The notes beneath the pieces are model-generated. The model worked only from the letters and a program-made list of their open reading frames with translations. It had not been told where the DNA came from and ran no database searches. From a virus, in the IMG/VR virus record IMGVR_UViG_3300048032_000906, positions 1-32,689 of that record: a stretch of DNA of 32,689 nucleotides. One strand, given 5' to 3'. The translations under genes were made by a program, and so were the position numbers. Shown in pieces: positions 7,856 through 16,600 of this stretch; within the stretch, counting starts at the first letter, position 1, and every line of letters begins with the position of its first letter.

Positions 7856-7863
7856 TATACTAT

Positions 7864-7929
7864 ATGAAAGACGAATCAGAAAATATTTTAGATAAAACTT
7901 GCTATGGGCAACATCGGAGATTTAGCTAA
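7864..7929 (+). CDS. Possible 21-codon leader peptide overlapping the adaptor start
   Basis: The ATG placed 8 nt after GTGTAA opens a short frame (MKDESENILDKTCYGQHRRF then Ser and stop) that runs across the start of the adaptor gene at 7904 in another frame. It could couple translation to the adaptor, or mark a frameshift or sequence error. The peptide has no recognisable domain. It is reported because its ATG, not the adaptor's, fits the recurrent element-to-start spacing. Confidence 0.3.
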   Translation: MKDESENILDKTCYGQHRRFS

Positions 7930-8365
7930 GTCTATTTACATTAATGAATTTGATTCCTCTGGAGTACCAGTTGAATCTATTTCTGGATGGATTGAAAACA
8001 ATATTGGCCAACTGAACAATATAATCTATACTAGTTTTTCTGGGGTTAGCGGCGTTGTTGATGGACTAAATCTTGAAGAGCAAAGCATCTTGAAGGAAAT
8101 GTATTTGTATCACTACTATACCAAACAAACAAGAAATACAATTCGTGGGATCGCCAATGACACAAATGGCAATATTCTGAGCGTCAGGGATGGCGATAAT
8201 TCCATTACTTTTGTAAATAAGAACGAAGTGTCCAAGGTCTATAAAAATCTCGCTCAGGACGCAAATGAAAAGCTTATGGATTTAGTCTCTAGATACAATA
8301 GCTACCAAGCTAGCCCAAGACAGGTCGGAGGAATTGAGTCAAGAGTTCCAGGGAGCGAAGCTTAA
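7904..8365 (+). CDS. Head-tail connector adaptor
   Basis: This 153-aa mostly helical protein sits after the head genes, where the ring that binds the portal is encoded. The core LNLEEQSILKEMYLYHYYTK, followed by a basic segment, SVRDGDNSITFVNKNEVSK and a final helix with SRYNSYQASPRQVGG, matches what I know of adaptor proteins of the HK97 gp6/SPP1 gp15 type in marine phages. The start MGNIGDLAK has no Shine-Dalgarno sequence and lies inside a 21-codon leader frame. Two hairpins with T-runs follow, after which the strand switches. The remaining neck genes are found in order on the opposite strand. Confidence 0.7.
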   Translation: MGNIGDLAKSIYINEFDSSGVPVESISGWIENNIGQLNNIIYTSFSGVSGVVDGLNLEEQSILKEMYLYHYYTKQTRNTIRGIANDTNGNILSVRDGDNSITFVNKNEVSKVYKNLAQDANEKLMDLVSRYNSYQASPRQVGGIESRVPGSEA

Positions 8366-8394
8366 TTATTTACCGCTAGAGCACATCCCTGATA

Positions 8395-8429
8395 GCGTGA
8401 CCACTGCATGGCGGAGGTTGCGCTTTTTT
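8395..8429 (+). terminator. Rho-independent terminator after the adaptor gene (+)
   Basis: GCGTGACC (8395-8402) pairs with GGTTGCGC (8416-8423) using two G-U pairs, with a 13-nt loop, and is followed by six T. It ends the rightward head transcript. Confidence 0.75.
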
Positions 8430-8435
8430 GTAGGC

Positions 8436-8470
8436 ACAAAAAAACCCCGTCGAATTCGACGGGGTTAGTT
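8436..8470 (-). terminator. Bidirectional terminator between convergent units, strongest leftward
   Basis: A perfect 24-nt palindrome (8443-8466), half-site AACCCCGTCGAA, forms a GC-rich hairpin. On the minus strand it is followed by a run of T (plus-strand A-run before 8443). On the plus strand AGTTTT follows, so it can act both ways. It separates the adaptor unit (+) from the tail-tube unit (-). Confidence 0.85.
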
Positions 8471-8512
8471 TTAAATAGGAGGGGTTTCTTAGCGTTAGCT
8501 CCACCCCATAGA

Positions 8513-9649
8513 TTAGATGCTCGTACGCGCGTTTCCTAGAACGGTAGTAGTGTTTGATCCAGAGAAGAAAACGTTATTAACGTTATCATCTGGCCCACCA
8601 ATAGAAAGCGAGAAGGTAAGATCAACGGTCTTATTTGGACCAATGCTCGAACTGAATGATTCGCTATCTAGTTTGAGGTTTGTCATCTTGTAAGACGCCT
8701 TGGGAACACTGTTTGAATCCTTGAATGTAAATTCTAGGTCAGAGATGAATGAATCACCATTGATGATGCTGGTCAAAGCTCTAGTTTGAGTTTCAGAAAC
8801 GATTGCAGAAACAGATAAGGTTGGTGTGATTGGGAAATCAACAACACGAGCAAACGAGAAGCGGGTTCCAAGTCTGTCAATTGGTGTTCTACCAAGAGGG
8901 ATCGACATAGAAACGCTTTGTACGTGAGCGCCGCCTGCACCGTCGAGGTCGACAATAGTGCTGTTATCCGCATTTGCAAAAGACAGTGTGATATCTCCTG
9001 GGCGAAGGGCTGTAGGAATAGCTGCTCCAGTGCCTTCAGAGGCTGCAGGAAATCTTACGCCAGAATTCTGGGATGGGAGAATTGTTCCAGCTTCTGGATC
9101 GATACCAGCACCAGAGATTCCAGAGAAACCACCAGCACTACCACTAATACCAGCAGTAGCATTCATGTTCGTTCCCTCAAGAGAAACGCTGATAGTTGGG
9201 ATGCCACCTACAGAAGCCTCAAGAGAGTAGTCTGTTAGGAACGCATTACCTATACCAATTGTGCTATAGTCAGTCGATACTGTATTGAAATTAGCATCTA
9301 CGCCTTCTGGGGCTGTTAGGATATAAAAGTTGTTTCCACTTGTGGAGGAAATTTGTCCAGAGATAAAGCCAGCGTTGAAATTTGTGTCATTGGCAAAACC
9401 AAGAGCTTGTTCATTGAAGCCGTCTCCAAGATAATACGATGTATCAAACGACACTGTTGGGGACTCAAGAATGATAGCTTCAAGTCGAGAAAGCTGACCA
9501 AATTGATTAATATCTTGTCGTGTGATATTGAATGAATAATTCGCTGATTGTACTCTGCGAAGTTGGGCGTGTTCGTTGCTTCCAGTAGAATTTACTGTTT
9601 TGCTGGTGAACAGCGCGTCGGATTGATAAATAACTCTATTTTTAGCCAT
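8513..9649 (-). CDS. Major tail tube protein
   Basis: This 378-aa protein would polymerise into the tail tube. It is the last gene of a minus-strand block whose order (closure, completion, terminator-like, tube) is that of siphovirus necks. The sequence is beta-rich, Ser/Thr/Gly-heavy and low in Cys. It has an N-terminal tube-like segment (about 28-75), GIGNAFLTDYSLEASVGGIP in the middle, a Gly/Ser-rich loop (about 165-210, possibly an Ig-like insertion boundary) and SMSIPLGRTPIDRLG later. The same landmarks recur in the protein at 22226, so the two are paralogues. It has its own 20-nt upstream box and strong codon bias, as expected for hundreds of copies per virion. Confidence 0.75.
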   Translation of the reverse strand: MAKNRVIYQSDALFTSKTVNSTGSNEHAQLRRVQSANYSFNITRQDINQFGQLSRLEAIILESPTVSFDTSYYLGDGFNEQALGFANDTNFNAGFISGQISSTSGNNFYILTAPEGVDANFNTVSTDYSTIGIGNAFLTDYSLEASVGGIPTISVSLEGTNMNATAGISGSAGGFSGISGAGIDPEAGTILPSQNSGVRFPAASEGTGAAIPTALRPGDITLSFANADNSTIVDLDGAGGAHVQSVSMSIPLGRTPIDRLGTRFSFARVVDFPITPTLSVSAIVSETQTRALTSIINGDSFISDLEFTFKDSNSVPKASYKMTNLKLDSESFSSSIGPNKTVDLTFSLSIGGPDDNVNNVFFSGSNTTTVLGNARTSI

Positions 9650-9672
9650 GATATTTTAATATTGTTTACAGT
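9650..9672 (-). promoter_or_regulatory. Promoter/leader box of the tail tube gene
   Basis: On the minus strand ACTGTAAACAATATTAAAAT runs from 9672 to 9653, just before the ATG at 9649. It matches the box before the internal scaffold start in 19 of 20 bases. CTGTAA is 16 nt from the ATG here and 14 nt at the scaffold. Confidence 0.6.
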
Positions 9673-9692
9673 TAAAAGGATTGATTGTGAAA

Positions 9693-10541
9693 TTAAGAGC
9701 GGGGAAATCTACTTGTACAAACTTCGAAGTCTATAAAGCCTATTTTCAAGCCCTTGGGTATTTTTGAGGTTGTTTTTTCTGAAAATTTAGAAACAGTGAC
9801 ATCCTCGATATAGTAAGGATTGGAATCTAAATAGGTATTAGAAAGGTTTACGTAGTTATATGAGCCATTTTTCATGTCTCCATATTCTGTAGATGGGTAT
9901 TCAGAAAATGGTATTTTAGCTATAACTTTGCGAGCCGAATCTGCGAATATTGACAATACTCCATCTAGCTCATACGAGTTTTGCGCAAAGACTACACCTT
10001 TGATAGTGTTAGTAGTCTTATCTTCTCCACCAAAAGCAAAACCTTGATTTGTCATATATTCGCAATTTAAAAAGACGGCTGGTACTACTTGATCATAAGG
10101 GGCAATGCCGCTTAGAGATTCGCCATACCTACTATTTAATTCAAATGCGTTTTCTAATATGAGATCTTCTTCTGTTTGGTCGGTAAAATATACATTAAAA
10201 TCTTTAACTGCAAAAGTCCCAGTAAGATTTTGAGTTGGTTGAAAGTTTCCTCCAGTTTCTATAATTCTTCCATTATCGAAATCAAAAATGAGGTCATCAG
10301 TTCTATCATAACCATTGAATGACGTCGGGATGATTGGGTTAACGTCTCCAGTTATTGAAGAGTCGGTGACCCATTGTTTGTAGGCGCTCGAATAAGATTT
10401 AAAAGGGTCGGGAAGTCTAGAGTCTGAAGAGTAATAGAGAGTTCCAGTTTGATTAGAATACGCTTCGCCCTTTTGCAGTAATTGGTTGTCAAACCAAAGC
10501 AAAAAACTAGTCATTAATTCATGTTGGTATTGAGCCTTCAT
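9693..10541 (-). CDS. Tail terminator-like or neck structural protein (282 aa)
   Basis: I do not recognise the family by sequence. The protein begins with a helical segment (MKAQYQHELMTSFLLWFDNQ), followed by an aromatic- and Asn-rich, beta-prone body with no enzyme motif, signal peptide or membrane helix. Position decides the proposal: it lies between the tail completion gene and the tube gene, where the tail terminator is usually encoded, although 282 aa is longer than the common 130-150 aa. It could instead be a neck or minor virion protein with an added domain. Its ATG overlaps the previous stop (ATGA at 10541), so it is co-translated with the upstream genes. Confidence 0.55.
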   Translation of the reverse strand: MKAQYQHELMTSFLLWFDNQLLQKGEAYSNQTGTLYYSSDSRLPDPFKSYSSAYKQWVTDSSITGDVNPIIPTSFNGYDRTDDLIFDFDNGRIIETGGNFQPTQNLTGTFAVKDFNVYFTDQTEEDLILENAFELNSRYGESLSGIAPYDQVVPAVFLNCEYMTNQGFAFGGEDKTTNTIKGVVFAQNSYELDGVLSIFADSARKVIAKIPFSEYPSTEYGDMKNGSYNYVNLSNTYLDSNPYYIEDVTVSKFSEKTTSKIPKGLKIGFIDFEVCTSRFPRS

Positions 10542-11122
10542 ATTTCTAAGTTTTCAAATTTTTTCTTATATTTTTTTATTAATGCAGATATATAAGATAT
10601 GTTATTAAACTTTACACCTTTTTTCCTAACTTTGCGTGGGGATTGAATACCTAATCCAGATCTACTGTTGTCTCTGTCCACCTTCAGGTAATAACCCAAG
10701 CCAGAAATCCCTGTTTCTATGCCTTTGGCCCAGCTTCTTCCAGTGGCCCAAGGTATGGGAGTGACTGCAAAAATCTCTTTTGCGTCTGGGATATACACAG
10801 AATATATTATCTCTTTGCTTGTGTATCTGTCGAATTTAAAACTCGTTCTATATAACATATCCTCTATCTGGTCCGTGGGATTTGAAGATCTATCGAACCC
10901 TATGAAAGAAAAAAGATTTGTGACGCCATCTAGTGTACCGCTTAAGTTCTTAGCCCCGATACCTTCTTTGATTTCTATAGTCACTGGGTGATTTAGGAAT
11001 TCTGCGATCATTTCGTTTTTGACTTTTTGAAAGGCTGCGCGAAACTGTTTCTCGACTTGTGGTCGAGCTATTTTGGGGACCTGTTTAGATAAGTTGCTTA
11101 TTATGTTGGGATCTAGGGCCAT
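10538..11122 (-). CDS. Tail completion / HK97 gp10-like neck protein
   Basis: This 194-aa protein has an N-terminal helix with VEKQFRAAFQKVKNEMIAEF, a beta-rich middle and a basic C-terminus (SPRKVRKKGVKF, KKYKKKFE). The size, the basic tail and a position just after the head-closure gene fit the tail completion (HK97 gp10-like) family that joins the neck to the tail. The stretch YIPDAKEIFAVTPIPWATGRSWAKGIE is typical of phage neck proteins in that the protein's conserved core is aromatic. The start overlaps the upstream stop (TAATG) and the end overlaps the next start. Assignment is by architecture and synteny, not by a diagnostic motif. Confidence 0.6.
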   Translation of the reverse strand: MALDPNIISNLSKQVPKIARPQVEKQFRAAFQKVKNEMIAEFLNHPVTIEIKEGIGAKNLSGTLDGVTNLFSFIGFDRSSNPTDQIEDMLYRTSFKFDRYTSKEIIYSVYIPDAKEIFAVTPIPWATGRSWAKGIETGISGLGYYLKVDRDNSRSGLGIQSPRKVRKKGVKFNNISYISALIKKYKKKFENLEI

Positions 11123-11580
11123 TACTCTTCAAGGGGTGACAAATAAAATTGATAGTACTGTGGGCCAAACATCCCAGTTGGGTTGCCCTTACTATTTATT
11201 GTGTATTTTCTCCCCTCAAATTCGCAACGTTTTGCTTTTTTCATTATATTGAAACCAGCTAAATCTACTGTAATTCTAACGGAGCCGTCTATAATATTTA
11301 TTCCTAATTCACTTTTTATTTTTGCATCTGAGACGCTTATCTCTTTTGCATCGATATATTTTATCCTTGCATTAAGGGTGTGAGCCACTACAACATTTTT
11401 TGTTGTTTCTGAACCGCTCGAAGTCCTGCCGTAGATTCCATTAAATTGAGAACTCGCAGCTATTAAGATTTTTTCGCCCTCTTCATACACCGTTATGTTT
11501 CTAGCAAAAGTTTCGTGAATATCATCAATTATAGCTTTTATTGTATCTTTTTGTGAATCTGAAATTAAGGAGGTCGCCAT
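11122..11580 (-). CDS. Head closure (stopper) protein
   Basis: This 152-aa, beta-rich protein is the first gene of the minus-strand neck/tail-tube unit. After a short helix (DTIKAIIDDIHETFAR) it has NITVYEEGEKILIAASSQFNGIYGR, a pattern I associate with head-closure proteins where a loop near the N-terminus plugs the channel. The C-terminal part (GSVRITVDLAGFNIM, YQFYLSPLEE) is strand-rich. The ATG at 11580 lies exactly 8 nt after a reverse-strand GTGTAA, without a clear Shine-Dalgarno sequence, suggesting a nearly leaderless message. Role assignment depends on gene order and on the tyrosine/glycine core, so an equivalent connector role is possible. Confidence 0.6.
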   Translation of the reverse strand: MATSLISDSQKDTIKAIIDDIHETFARNITVYEEGEKILIAASSQFNGIYGRTSSGSETTKNVVVAHTLNARIKYIDAKEISVSDAKIKSELGINIIDGSVRITVDLAGFNIMKKAKRCEFEGRKYTINSKGNPTGMFGPQYYQFYLSPLEE

Positions 11581-11587
11581 GTTTGTT

Positions 11588-11610
11588 TTTACACTATTTT
11601 TTAGTGTAAA
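11588..11610. promoter_or_regulatory. Divergent palindromic GTGTAA promoter pair
   Basis: TTTACACTA (11588-11596) and TAGTGTAAA (11602-11610) form a perfect 9-bp inverted repeat around five T. Each arm carries one GTGTAA element, one pointing left to ATG 11580 (8 nt away) and one pointing right to ATG 11634, which also has AAGGA at 11624-11628. It separates two divergent transcription units. Confidence 0.65.
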
Positions 11611-11633
11611 GGGTATAGTAGGTAAGGATTATT

Positions 11634-11924
11634 ATGATTGCAAAAGATTTTTTAAATGATCGCTCAGATCATCATATCAGGTTTCTGTTCAAGTATTTTC
11701 TGCAAACTTTAGAGGAAATGCAGGCAATTCACGAAATTAATTTTGCTAAACTTTACGATAACCTACCACCAGAAAGCCACCCAATTGTTGAAATGGCTGA
11801 CTATTTTGACGAAGAGCATTACGAATTATATAGAAAAAAAATTCTAGATATTGGAAATTCTGTTTTACGGGATTATAATAGTGAGTTAGATAATCTAACG
11901 GTAGAATTTAGGTTTAAACAATAA
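11634..11924 (+). CDS. Small tail-module protein of unknown function (96 aa)
   Basis: First gene of the rightward tail unit. It is short, acidic and probably all-helical, with FLFKYFLQTLEEMQAIHEIN and a second helix LYRKKILDIGNSVLRDYNSE. There is no membrane segment, zinc site or enzyme motif. It has one of the clearer ribosome-binding sites in the window (AAGGA, 5 nt before the ATG). The gene ends 3 nt before the next start, so it is part of the same operon as the two assembly proteins and the tape measure. A tail-assembly or chaperone role is inferred only from this position. Confidence 0.6.
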   Translation: MIAKDFLNDRSDHHIRFLFKYFLQTLEEMQAIHEINFAKLYDNLPPESHPIVEMADYFDEEHYELYRKKILDIGNSVLRDYNSELDNLTVEFRFKQ

Positions 11925-11927
11925 AAT

Positions 11928-12659
11928 ATGGCTAAGGAAATTATTTACGAATTCACGATCAAAAAATCTGAGGTAAAAAAAGTAGAAACTCAGAGAAAAA
12001 ATAAAGATGGCGAGGAAGAGACTGTTTTGTCAAACAAGACCGTCAAGACTCCAGTAAAAATCGTTGTGCAAAAGCCGACGAGAAGAATGGCTGATGACGC
12101 CGAGGTGCATTATTCGGTAGAGCTTAGTAAAGCTATTAAGATGGGTATTGTGACAAAGGCAATGCTTATTAAAAAATATGCAGATAACGGCGGAGCTTTA
12201 ACCGAAGATGAGTCAAAGGAGCTTTTGAGGTCTTTGAAAAAACTCAACGATCTAGAGAATGAGTATCAGTTAATTGTAGGAACAAAGGATAAAAAACAAA
12301 AGAAAAAAGCGGATGAACTTGAAGTGGAGATCATTTCACTAAAAAGAGACATGCAAGCTTTAGAAACTTCTCTCCAATCTGTTTACCAGCATACCGCTGA
12401 TGCCAAGGCGGAAAGATCTACTCTGATGTGGTATGTTATTAATTTAGCAAAGGAAGAAACTAGCGATGGCTCTCTAGTAAGTTTTTTCAATGGGGTAGAC
12501 TTTGAGCAGCAACTTGAAGATTTTTATGATAAATTTGAATCTGGAAAGGGTTTTGACTATGAAGTCGTATCTAAAGTTTCCAAGATTATTGGTTATTGGT
12601 TTTATTCTCAAGAGTCCACAAAAGAAGATATAGATAAATTCATCGAGAGTGATGAATGA
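11928..12659 (+). CDS. Tail assembly chaperone-like protein 1
   Basis: This 243-aa protein begins with a beta segment (IIYEFTIKKSEVKKVE), then a helical, Lys/Glu-rich middle with predicted coiled coil (about 115-165), and a helical C-terminus with FFNGVDFEQQLEDFYDKFES. Two overlapping genes directly before the tape measure are the classic place for tail assembly chaperones (lambda gpG/gpGT type), which coat the tape measure before tube polymerisation. The next gene overlaps by 8 nt in another frame. I see no convincing slippery heptamer at the junction, so separate initiation is more likely than a programmed frameshift. Function is inferred from synteny. Confidence 0.6.
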   Translation: MAKEIIYEFTIKKSEVKKVETQRKNKDGEEETVLSNKTVKTPVKIVVQKPTRRMADDAEVHYSVELSKAIKMGIVTKAMLIKKYADNGGALTEDESKELLRSLKKLNDLENEYQLIVGTKDKKQKKKADELEVEIISLKRDMQALETSLQSVYQHTADAKAERSTLMWYVINLAKEETSDGSLVSFFNGVDFEQQLEDFYDKFESGKGFDYEVVSKVSKIIGYWFYSQESTKEDIDKFIESDE

Positions 12660-13623
12660 TGACAAAAATTTAGAAATTATTTCTGAAATACTGCAGGGTA
12701 CTACTGTCACTAGTAGTACCTTTGGTGTTTTATATTTCAAGCACTTGTCTCAAAACGAGCAGAGATTAATACTATCTCAAAAAAAAATATACGAAGAAGA
12801 AGCCAAGAAGAAGGGTCTACTCTCAGAAGAGGAAGTTTTGCTAGATCTTTTTGAGCAAGGCATGTGGAGTCAACGGGAAGAAGATATTATAAAAGAGTAT
12901 GAAAAAGAAATTGAAAGCTTGTTTAAAATAATATCTCAAATAATACTGCCCTCAAAAAAAAGAGAGGCCCAGAAAAAGCTGGAGAAAAAAAGAAAAAAAC
13001 TATCTGAGATTGAATCAGAAAAAAAGCAAATTTTAGGGTTAACCGTAGAAAAATATATAGACTCTCGTATGCAAAAGTCTATAATCAACGACATACTCTA
13101 TTATGATGAGCATCATACCCAGAAAGTTTTTGAAGATCTATATATAAATCAGCCTTTTAAGGAAATAGAAATATACAAATTGCAAACAAGGTTTTTTGAA
13201 AAATTTAGTGATGACAGCATCTCTAGGGCTGTTTTGAGCGAATACTTTGCTATGTATTTACCTTTTTGCGAAGATGTGATTGGTGTTTTTGGCAAACCAT
13301 TGAGGGAACTTACAAATTATCAACTAAAACTCATATCCTACGGAAGATATTTTTTAAACATATTCAAAAACTGCAATAAGAAAATACCAGATAATGTAGC
13401 TAAAGACCCAGATCTTTTGATTGGTTTTTATCAAAACCAAAGAGAGGATACGGGAGACAGAATGAGAACCGATGAAGGAGCATCTACTTTTTTTGGTGCA
13501 GATAAAGAAGATATAGAAATGATTAAGTCTGAAAATGAAGACGCTGTGGATTTATCGGAGGAGATTAAGAGGAGGGGAGGGTCGATGAACATGAAAGAAA
13601 TGATGGATCTGCATGGAGTTTAA
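12652..13623 (+). CDS. Tail assembly chaperone-like protein 2
   Basis: This protein of about 323 aa starts at ATG 12652, which overlaps the previous stop in ATGAATGA; a GTG one codon earlier is also possible. It is highly charged, with a long coiled coil at about residues 75-130 (runs of Lys/Glu) and a helical body including LREYFAMYLPF-like aromatic segments. The tail at about 270-323 contains FFGADKEDIEMIKSENEDAVDLSEE and ends MMDLHGV. Lying immediately before the tape measure, it is the best candidate partner of the preceding protein in tape-measure folding. It is larger than most chaperones, so an additional role is possible. Expression is probably coupled to the upstream gene. Confidence 0.55.
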   Translation: MNDDKNLEIISEILQGTTVTSSTFGVLYFKHLSQNEQRLILSQKKIYEEEAKKKGLLSEEEVLLDLFEQGMWSQREEDIIKEYEKEIESLFKIISQIILPSKKREAQKKLEKKRKKLSEIESEKKQILGLTVEKYIDSRMQKSIINDILYYDEHHTQKVFEDLYINQPFKEIEIYKLQTRFFEKFSDDSISRAVLSEYFAMYLPFCEDVIGVFGKPLRELTNYQLKLISYGRYFLNIFKNCNKKIPDNVAKDPDLLIGFYQNQREDTGDRMRTDEGASTFFGADKEDIEMIKSENEDAVDLSEEIKRRGGSMNMKEMMDLHGV

Positions 13624-13629
13624 GTGTAA
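13624..13629 (+). promoter_or_regulatory. GTGTAA element, 8 nt before the tape measure ATG
   Basis: GTGTAA begins right after the TAA stop of the previous gene and is followed by 8 nt (TACTTCAT) and the ATG at 13638. There is no Shine-Dalgarno sequence. It is one of the clearest examples of the recurrent start-site element. Confidence 0.55.
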
Positions 13630-13637
13630 TACTTCAT

Positions 13638-16600
13638 ATGGCAAAGGCGAAAATACCAGTAGAGTTTGATCCAGTAATAACCTCCAAGGTCGATGCGGCA
13701 TTGGCTAGAATACAGTCAAAAGCGAAGGGTATTGATTTTGGTGGAGGGGCGAGGTCACTAGATAAATTATCTAGACCCTTAGGAAAGATAACAGGGCAAG
13801 CTGACGAATTCGAAAAATCACTTAATGCTTCTAATGCTCGTGTTTTGGCTTTCGGTGCCTCTGTCGCTGTTATAAATAAACTCTCACAAGCTTTCTCTGC
13901 TCTTATTGCCAATACGGTTAAAGTAGAAGCTACATTTGCGAAAATTAACACCATTCTTGGCGGAACTGATAAGCAGTTACGACAATTTGGAGATGGAATT
14001 TTTAAAGTGGCTCAAAAAACAGCTACCTCATTTGACGAAGTGTCTGAGGGTGCGCTGGAGCTAGCTAGACAGGGCCTCAGTGTCGAAGAATCTCTTTCTA
14101 GGGTAGAGACAGCATTGAAGCTTGTGCGAGTTGCTGGTGTCAGCTCAGAGCAAGCGGTGGCTGGTTTAACTGCAGCTATTAAAGGTTTCGAAGGTGCTGG
14201 TTTAACCGTTGCCGCTATTGGCGACAAGCTATCGGAAGTTGATACAAAATTTGCTGTATCTACTGAAGATTTAATTAATGGTCTTGAGCGAGCATCGGCA
14301 TCTGCTCGTGTAGCTGGCGTTTCGTTTGATGAATTGTTGGCGGTAGTAACAACCGTGCAAGAAAGAACTCAGCGCGGCGGTGCTGTTATTGGTAATGCTT
14401 TTAAAACAATTTTTGCTAGACTAGGTAGAACAGATACTTTATCAGCGCTAGAAGAGTTGGGTATTAATGTTCTAGATACACAAGGTAATGTTAGATCTGC
14501 TATTCCTTTATTTCAAGAATTAGCTGGAGAACTAAACAAGCTTGGACTAAAAAGCGTTGAGGCTGGAGATATTATCCAAAAGGTAGCTGGCGTCCGCCAA
14601 AGAGATATTTTAATTAGTTTGGTTGAGGATTTAAACTCTAGTCAAAGTCAATTTTCAAAAGCTTTACAAACTTCAGCAACTGCTGCTGGAGCATTGGATT
14701 CAAAAAATAATTCACTTAACCAAACCTTAGAAGCTTTAATAAATAATTTAACTGTCGGTGGGCAAAAACTGGCTTCAGTTTTAGGTGAATTGGGATTTAC
14801 TGATTCAGTTAAGGATATATTGAAAGTATTCTCGTCCGTGGTTAATGGTCTTAGTGATTTATTGCAAGGCGATTCGCTGGGGGCAAAGTTCGCTCAAGGG
14901 ATAGTGAAAGGTATAGGCGGTGTTTTAACTGGGCCAGGGCTCGCTTTGGTTGGAGCTATATTTATAAAATTGTTTGTAGATTTAGCTAAGTTTGGAGCTA
15001 AATCTCTTGCTAGTTTACTAGGAATCAATAAAGCCGCTCAACAGCAAGCCGCCTTGCAGCAGTCTGTTTTACAAACCCTGTTTCAGAACGAAAATATACA
15101 AAGAGAAATTTTAGCTCTTGAGGGCAATAAAGTTGCACAAGAACAACTTCTACTAAAAATTTACAACCAACAAGCTGCCGCCCTTGCTAGGGTTCAAAAA
15201 GCTGCCGCAACTGTAACTCCTACACTTTTTGGCGCTGGATTTCGTGGCGGGACAAGCGGCGTAGGAAAAACTGGAAGAGGTGCTAGTGGTTATGTAGCAG
15301 CTGAAGCTCGTGATGTATCTAGAGGAGTTGGTGGAGCGCCCACAAGCTCTAAGGTAGTCTCGATTCCAAACTTTGCTTTTGGTGGCGGTAAGCGGGGAAC
15401 AATGGTAGCAAATACAAGTGAGTATTTTGTTCCTAATTATGCTGGAGGTGGAGATGCTATATTTAATCAAAATATGGTTAAGGCTATGGGTCTTCCTGCT
15501 GGCGCTAAAAAAATAAATGCAGCTGGTGGTTTTATACCAAACTTTGCCGTTGCTCCTTCAGCATTCCAGGATTTCATGAGATCTAGGGGCATTACCCCAA
15601 GGCAATTAAGATCTACAAATTATGACTCAGCATATTCTGGAGGAAGATATAGGGAAGAGTTCGATTCACTTTCCCCTTTAGAACAAAGGAATATTTCAAA
15701 AACTGCTGCGCAAAGAGCGCAATTAAAAAGACAAAAAGGAGCGGGCGCAAAAGCTGAATTCGGAATAATGTATTCAGATGTTATTGGTGGCACTAAGGCT
15801 ACTAATTTACTTACTCCTGGGAAAAATACAATTAAAGCCATTCCCGTAGATACCGAACCGCCAAATAAACTATACAAAGATTTAAGAGATGGCATGGTAA
15901 AAAGCGCAGTCGTTTTTGCTCAAACTTTAGGATTTCAACCAGATATAATACAAGATAATAAATTTAAAAAAGCCGCAGACAAAAGTTTGAATCCAGGAGC
16001 CGTAGAGGGCGCATTTGGAACAGTATTTGAAGCGGCGTTCCAGGGCGCATTAGGAATATCGCAAAAATCAAATTCTATTTTTGATTTACCATCTGCGACG
16101 GCAATTAGTCAATTAGTAGCTAAAGGAAAAGCTGGAGGTATTATAGAAAGTATAGGCGGAAACCTTCTTGGGTTAAAAGCTGTAGATGTTAAAAATGCTT
16201 TAAATGTAGAGAATATTAAGAGCATTGACAACAAAATAAGAAACAGAAAAATGAAAAGGGGGGCTAGTGGATATATTCCCAACTTTGCTGGTGGAGCTTT
16301 AGATGAAGCTGTCGCAAGAGAGCAGGCTGCAGGTCTTCCAATAAATCAAATAAGAATCAATCAAAGTGGCAAACTACGTAACTCGCAAAACCCAATGGGT
16401 CTTGCTGTTACAAATACCAGAGATGAGCCAACTGGAGCTATTCCAAATTTTGCTAAAAGAGGTGCAGGAGGGGCCGAGGAATCTATAAATAAATTTTCGA
16501 GTGCTGCACTAGGAGCATCTACTAGTTTATTTTTCTTAAGCTCTGCTTTTAGTGGGGCTGAAAGTGGGGTTGGAAAGTTTATAAGTGAGCTGACTTTGGC

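Noticed and set aside
8470-8512. Third hairpin (GGGGT...ACCCC) between the bidirectional terminator and the tube gene end
   Set aside because: Only five pairs with a long loop and no T-run; not convincing as a terminator.
12640-12670. Programmed frameshift between the two tail assembly genes (lambda G/GT style)
   Set aside because: The genes overlap at ATGAATGA with an independent start, and I see no slippery heptamer at the junction. Reinitiation is simpler.
15153-15470. Separate minus-strand gene of 105 aa inside the tape measure
   Set aside because: Antisense shadow; Ser/Cys/Tyr-rich translation with no support.
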